From Paenibacillus sp. FSL H8-0048 (GTDB taxonomy: Bacteria > Bacillota > Bacilli > Paenibacillales > Paenibacillaceae), in contig NZ_JBBODF010000001.1 in NCBI RefSeq assembly GCF_038002825.1, positions 5,084,001 through 5,148,000 of the forward strand: 64,000 nt of DNA, in the 5' to 3' direction. A model generated the notes under the pieces. The model saw nothing but the letters and a program-made list of their open reading frames with translations. It was not told the DNA's origin and searched no databases. Made by a program: the position numbers and the translations under genes. Below are positions 61,353 through 64,000 of the stretch, piece by piece; position 1 is the stretch's first letter; every line of letters begins with the position of its first letter.

Positions 61353-62506
61353 ATGTGTTCTTTCAGGCTGTAACTGGTATGCTGCTGCTCCAGCTTTTGT
61401 TCGCAAGGTGGAATGCAGCGCAGCTCCCTAAGCTGGGGGCAGCGCCAGGAGCTAGAGCGGCACAGGTGCTGCCAGCACCGGCTTCCTCCCGGTCCTTGCG
61501 CTTGTCGGTGCTGATCCCCGCCCGGAATGAAGCGGATAATATTGGGGATTGTCTCACCTCCGTAATGGCCTCTTGCACCGGTAGTATCGGGGCAGAGATT
61601 ATTGTGCTGGATGATTCATCGGCTGACGGAACGGGGGCTATTGCCGAAGAGACGGGCGGCGGCAGGGTACGCGTTCTGAAGGGAAGGCCGTTGCCAGAGG
61701 GCTGGCTGGGCAAGTCCCATGCCTGTGCGCAGCTTGCAGAAGCGGCAAGCGGGGACTGGCTGCTGTTCCTGGATGCAGATGTCCGTCTTCAGCAGGGGGC
61801 GCTTCAGGCGGCGCTCTCTGCTGCTGAAGCAGCGGGCGGCGGCATGATTACCGGCTTCCCCCGGCAGATGACCGGAACCTGGCTGGAGCGGCTGGTGGTT
61901 CCCCTGATGGTCTTCACCATCATCTGCCACCTGCCCATTCCGCTGGTCCGCGGCTCCAGAGATTCGCGCTTTGTTGCGGCGCATGGAGGCTTCATCCTGA
62001 TTCACCGGGACAGTTATGACAGCTGCGGCGGGCATGAGGCCATCCGCAGTGAGCTGGTGGATGACATGGCGCTGGCCAGAGCTGTGAAACGTTCAGGGGG
62101 GACGGTGACGCTCATGGATGTTACAGAGCAGGTGTTCATGCGGATGTACCACAACGCCCGGCAAGTATGGAACGGCTACCGGAAGAATATCTATGCCGGT
62201 ATCGGCCGCAACCCGTTGCTGCTGCTGGGTGTGCTTATTGTATATTTGTCGCTGTATGTGGTGCCAGCCGCCGCAGTTCTATACTATGGCTTAAGCGGAG
62301 AGCCAGGCGCGGCGCTGTGGCCTGCTGCTGCGCTGCTTGCCGGTCTGGCCGTGAAACGGACCAGTGATGCTGCCGGACGGCAGCCGTTCTGGTTCTGTCT
62401 CTTACTGCCGGCGAGTATACTCTGCCTGTCGCTGATTGCTGTGGCATCCTGGCGCGGAAGCCGCACGCGCGCAGGCTATGAATGGAAAGGAAGGCGTTAT
62501 GGATGA
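61349..62506 (+). CDS. Family 2 glycosyltransferase (CrtQ-like)
   Basis: 385 residues. One N-terminal hydrophobic segment, then a GT-A domain with LSVLIPARNEADNIGDCL, VLDDSSADGT and FLDADVRL (DxD), ESWL-type product motif SELVDDMAL, and about three C-terminal helices. In staphyloxanthin synthesis CrtQ attaches glucose to the carotenoid acid; the same role is inferred here from context. Start and stop overlap both neighbours by 4 bases. Confidence 0.9.
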   Translation: MNVFFQAVTGMLLLQLLFARWNAAQLPKLGAAPGARAAQVLPAPASSRSLRLSVLIPARNEADNIGDCLTSVMASCTGSIGAEIIVLDDSSADGTGAIAEETGGGRVRVLKGRPLPEGWLGKSHACAQLAEAASGDWLLFLDADVRLQQGALQAALSAAEAAGGGMITGFPRQMTGTWLERLVVPLMVFTIICHLPIPLVRGSRDSRFVAAHGGFILIHRDSYDSCGGHEAIRSELVDDMALARAVKRSGGTVTLMDVTEQVFMRMYHNARQVWNGYRKNIYAGIGRNPLLLLGVLIVYLSLYVVPAAAVLYYGLSGEPGAALWPAAALLAGLAVKRTSDAAGRQPFWFCLLLPASILCLSLIAVASWRGSRTRAGYEWKGRRYG

Positions 62507-63978
62507 AACCGAAGGCAGTCATCATAGGCGCCGGATTCGGGGGGCTGTCCTGTGCGGTCACCCTTGCCGCGCAGGGCTGGGAAGTCACTGTGCTGGAACG
62601 CCAGCAGCAGCCCGGCGGCAAGCTGCAGCGTGTGCAGGCAGGGGGTTATACCTTCGACCGCGGCCCAAGTACGATTACGATGCCCCATGTCTTCCGCTCG
62701 CTCTATGAGCTTGCGGGAGCCCGCATGGAGGATTATGTCCAGCTCTATGAGCTGGAGCCGCGCACCCGCAATGTTTTCGCAGACGGCAGGGTGGTTGATT
62801 TCTCACGGGATACCGGGCGAATGCTGGAGCAGATGGCCTCATATAGCCCGGCAGATGCTGCGAAGTTCCCGGAGTTTCTGGAGGAAGCCTCGCGGCTGTA
62901 TCAGCTTAGCGAGAAGCAGTTCCTGAACAGGCTGCTGCTATCCTGGAGGGATAAGCTTTCCCCTTCACTTGTAAGGGATCTGGTGCGGGTCCGGCCTTTT
63001 CTCAGCCTGCATGACCTGCTGCTCCGCTACTTCAGCCATCCGAATACGCTGGCTATGCTAGGCCGCTATGCCACTTATGTCGGATCATCGCCGTATCGTT
63101 CCCCCTCCATCTTCGCCATGCTGGGTCATCTGGAGATTCAGGAAGGCGTATACGGGGTGAAGGGCGGCACCTATGAATTAATCAGCGGCCTCTCTTCACT
63201 CGCCCGGAATCTGGGCGTGCAGGTGATTACAGGCATAGAGGTAACAGGGATTTCCGTAGTCTCCGGTGCGGTAGAAGGTGTGGACACGGCGCAGGGCTTC
63301 TACCCGGCCAAGACTGTGATTGCCGGTGGCGATGTCCTGAGCATCAACCGGATGCTGTTGCCTGAAGCGGTTCGTCCGGGAATGACGGACCGCAGGATTG
63401 AAGCGTACGAGCCCTCTCTGTCCGGGCTGGTAACGCTGGCGGGCGTGCCGCGTACATATGATGCGCTGCTGCATCATACGGTGTTTTTCCCGGAGAACTA
63501 TGAGCAGGAATTCAAGGACATCTTCGAACATAAGCGTCCTCCGCAGCAGCCTACAGTGTATGTATGCCACTCCGGTTATTCCGAGCCTGAGATGGCGCCT
63601 GCGGGCGGCAGTAACCTGTTCATTCTGGCTAATGCGCCTTATCTGAGCCCGGCGTGCGATTGGAGTGAGGAGCGGGATGCGTGCGGGGAGCGGGTATTGT
63701 CTGTGCTGGAGAGCCACGGTGTGAGCGGTCTGTCGTCCGCAGATGTGCTGGAGCGGTATACCCCGCAGGATATCGCCCGCGATACGCTGGCGCATCAGGG
63801 AGCCATTTACGGGATATCCTCCAATACGGTGAAGCAGACCTTTTCCCGTCCAGGCAACCGTTCCAGCGATGTTAAGGGACTGTGGTATGTGGGCGGAACC
63901 ACGCATCCAGGCGGGGGAACCCCTGTGGTGTCCTTGTCCGGCAGGCTGGTGGGCGAATACATTTCAAGCCATATATGA
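62503..63978 (+). CDS. CrtI/CrtN-type carotenoid desaturase, copy 3
   Basis: 491 residues from the ATG at 62503, behind AAGGAAGG; an ATG at 62482 lies before that site. VIIGAGFGGLSCAVTLAAQG, YTFDRGPSTITMP and YVGGTTHPGGGTPVVSLSGRLV are typical of CrtI/CrtN. The central GVYGVKGGTYELISGLSSLA is close to the diapophytoene desaturase pattern, so this may be the main desaturase and copies 1 and 2 the modifying enzymes. It ends 22 bp before the window edge; the operon may continue. Confidence 0.92.
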   Translation: MKPKAVIIGAGFGGLSCAVTLAAQGWEVTVLERQQQPGGKLQRVQAGGYTFDRGPSTITMPHVFRSLYELAGARMEDYVQLYELEPRTRNVFADGRVVDFSRDTGRMLEQMASYSPADAAKFPEFLEEASRLYQLSEKQFLNRLLLSWRDKLSPSLVRDLVRVRPFLSLHDLLLRYFSHPNTLAMLGRYATYVGSSPYRSPSIFAMLGHLEIQEGVYGVKGGTYELISGLSSLARNLGVQVITGIEVTGISVVSGAVEGVDTAQGFYPAKTVIAGGDVLSINRMLLPEAVRPGMTDRRIEAYEPSLSGLVTLAGVPRTYDALLHHTVFFPENYEQEFKDIFEHKRPPQQPTVYVCHSGYSEPEMAPAGGSNLFILANAPYLSPACDWSEERDACGERVLSVLESHGVSGLSSADVLERYTPQDIARDTLAHQGAIYGISSNTVKQTFSRPGNRSSDVKGLWYVGGTTHPGGGTPVVSLSGRLVGEYISSHI

Positions 63979-64000
63979 AAAGTGAGCACCCCGCCAGCGT

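Overview
The window looks like chromosomal DNA of a spore-forming, facultatively anaerobic Bacillota, most probably a Paenibacillus. The reasons are a complete gerA-type germination operon, a Spo0E-type phosphatase, a PerR-like regulator, strong AGGAGG ribosome sites with frequent TTG and GTG starts, a glutaminyl-tRNA synthetase (which most Bacilli lack), FNR-type TGTGA-N6-TCACA sites, and Gly/Ala-rich low-complexity tails. There are no rRNA, tRNA, transposase, prophage or CRISPR genes.

Layout. 1-8.9 kb: the end of an MMPL exporter, a repeat-filled gap, an SDR and monooxygenase pair, a FAD/Rieske oxidoreductase, the divergent gerA-gerC-gerB germination operon and a PerR/Fur regulator. 9-22.7 kb: a chemoreceptor, a uroporphyrinogen-III synthase-like protein, a ThuA protein, a phasin-like and ABC1-kinase pair, a DEAD-box helicase with a 250-residue Gly/Arg/Ala tail, a VanY carboxypeptidase, DUF3243, a luciferase-like oxidoreductase, a glutathione peroxidase and formate-tetrahydrofolate ligase. 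22.7-26 kb: NADH oxidase and a formate/nitrite channel, each behind three FNR-like boxes. 26-39.9 kb: transporters, acetyltransferases, a MOSC protein, glnS, a three-gene ABC exporter plus two-component operon, and a divergent MocR/LysE pair.

39.9-44.6 kb is a more A+T-rich accessory segment and the most interesting part. It holds two tandem paralogous HTH-plus-helical-repeat receptors. The first overlaps a 50-codon secreted propeptide gene ending in TGHGHGGY, and a Spo0E-family phosphatase gene lies between the receptors. This has the form of an RRNPP (Alo/Aim-like) peptide quorum-sensing locus wired to sporulation. The second receptor has no visible peptide of its own.

44.7-54.5 kb: moaA, a TorD-family chaperone, a TetR-RND efflux operon, cardiolipin synthase and a membrane-anchored PLD-like protein. 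54.7-64 kb: a carotenoid cluster led by a B12-dependent, CarH-like MerR photoreceptor. Seven genes follow in tight, mostly overlapping order: three CrtI/CrtN-type desaturases, phytoene/squalene synthase, CruF-like hydratase, acyltransferase and glycosyltransferase. Three TTGTAT-type direct repeats at an exact 11-bp period lie upstream of both carH and the crt operon and overlap the TATAAT boxes, which predicts light-controlled, autoregulated pigment synthesis.

The intergenic regions carry at least three dispersed hairpin-forming repeat families (51/52-bp tandem units with a GAAAAA(C) loop; a two-hairpin element of about 90 bp; a short AAGTGGA..CGTATCTT motif). Conventional gene callers would mis-read these as small proteins or N-terminal extensions.
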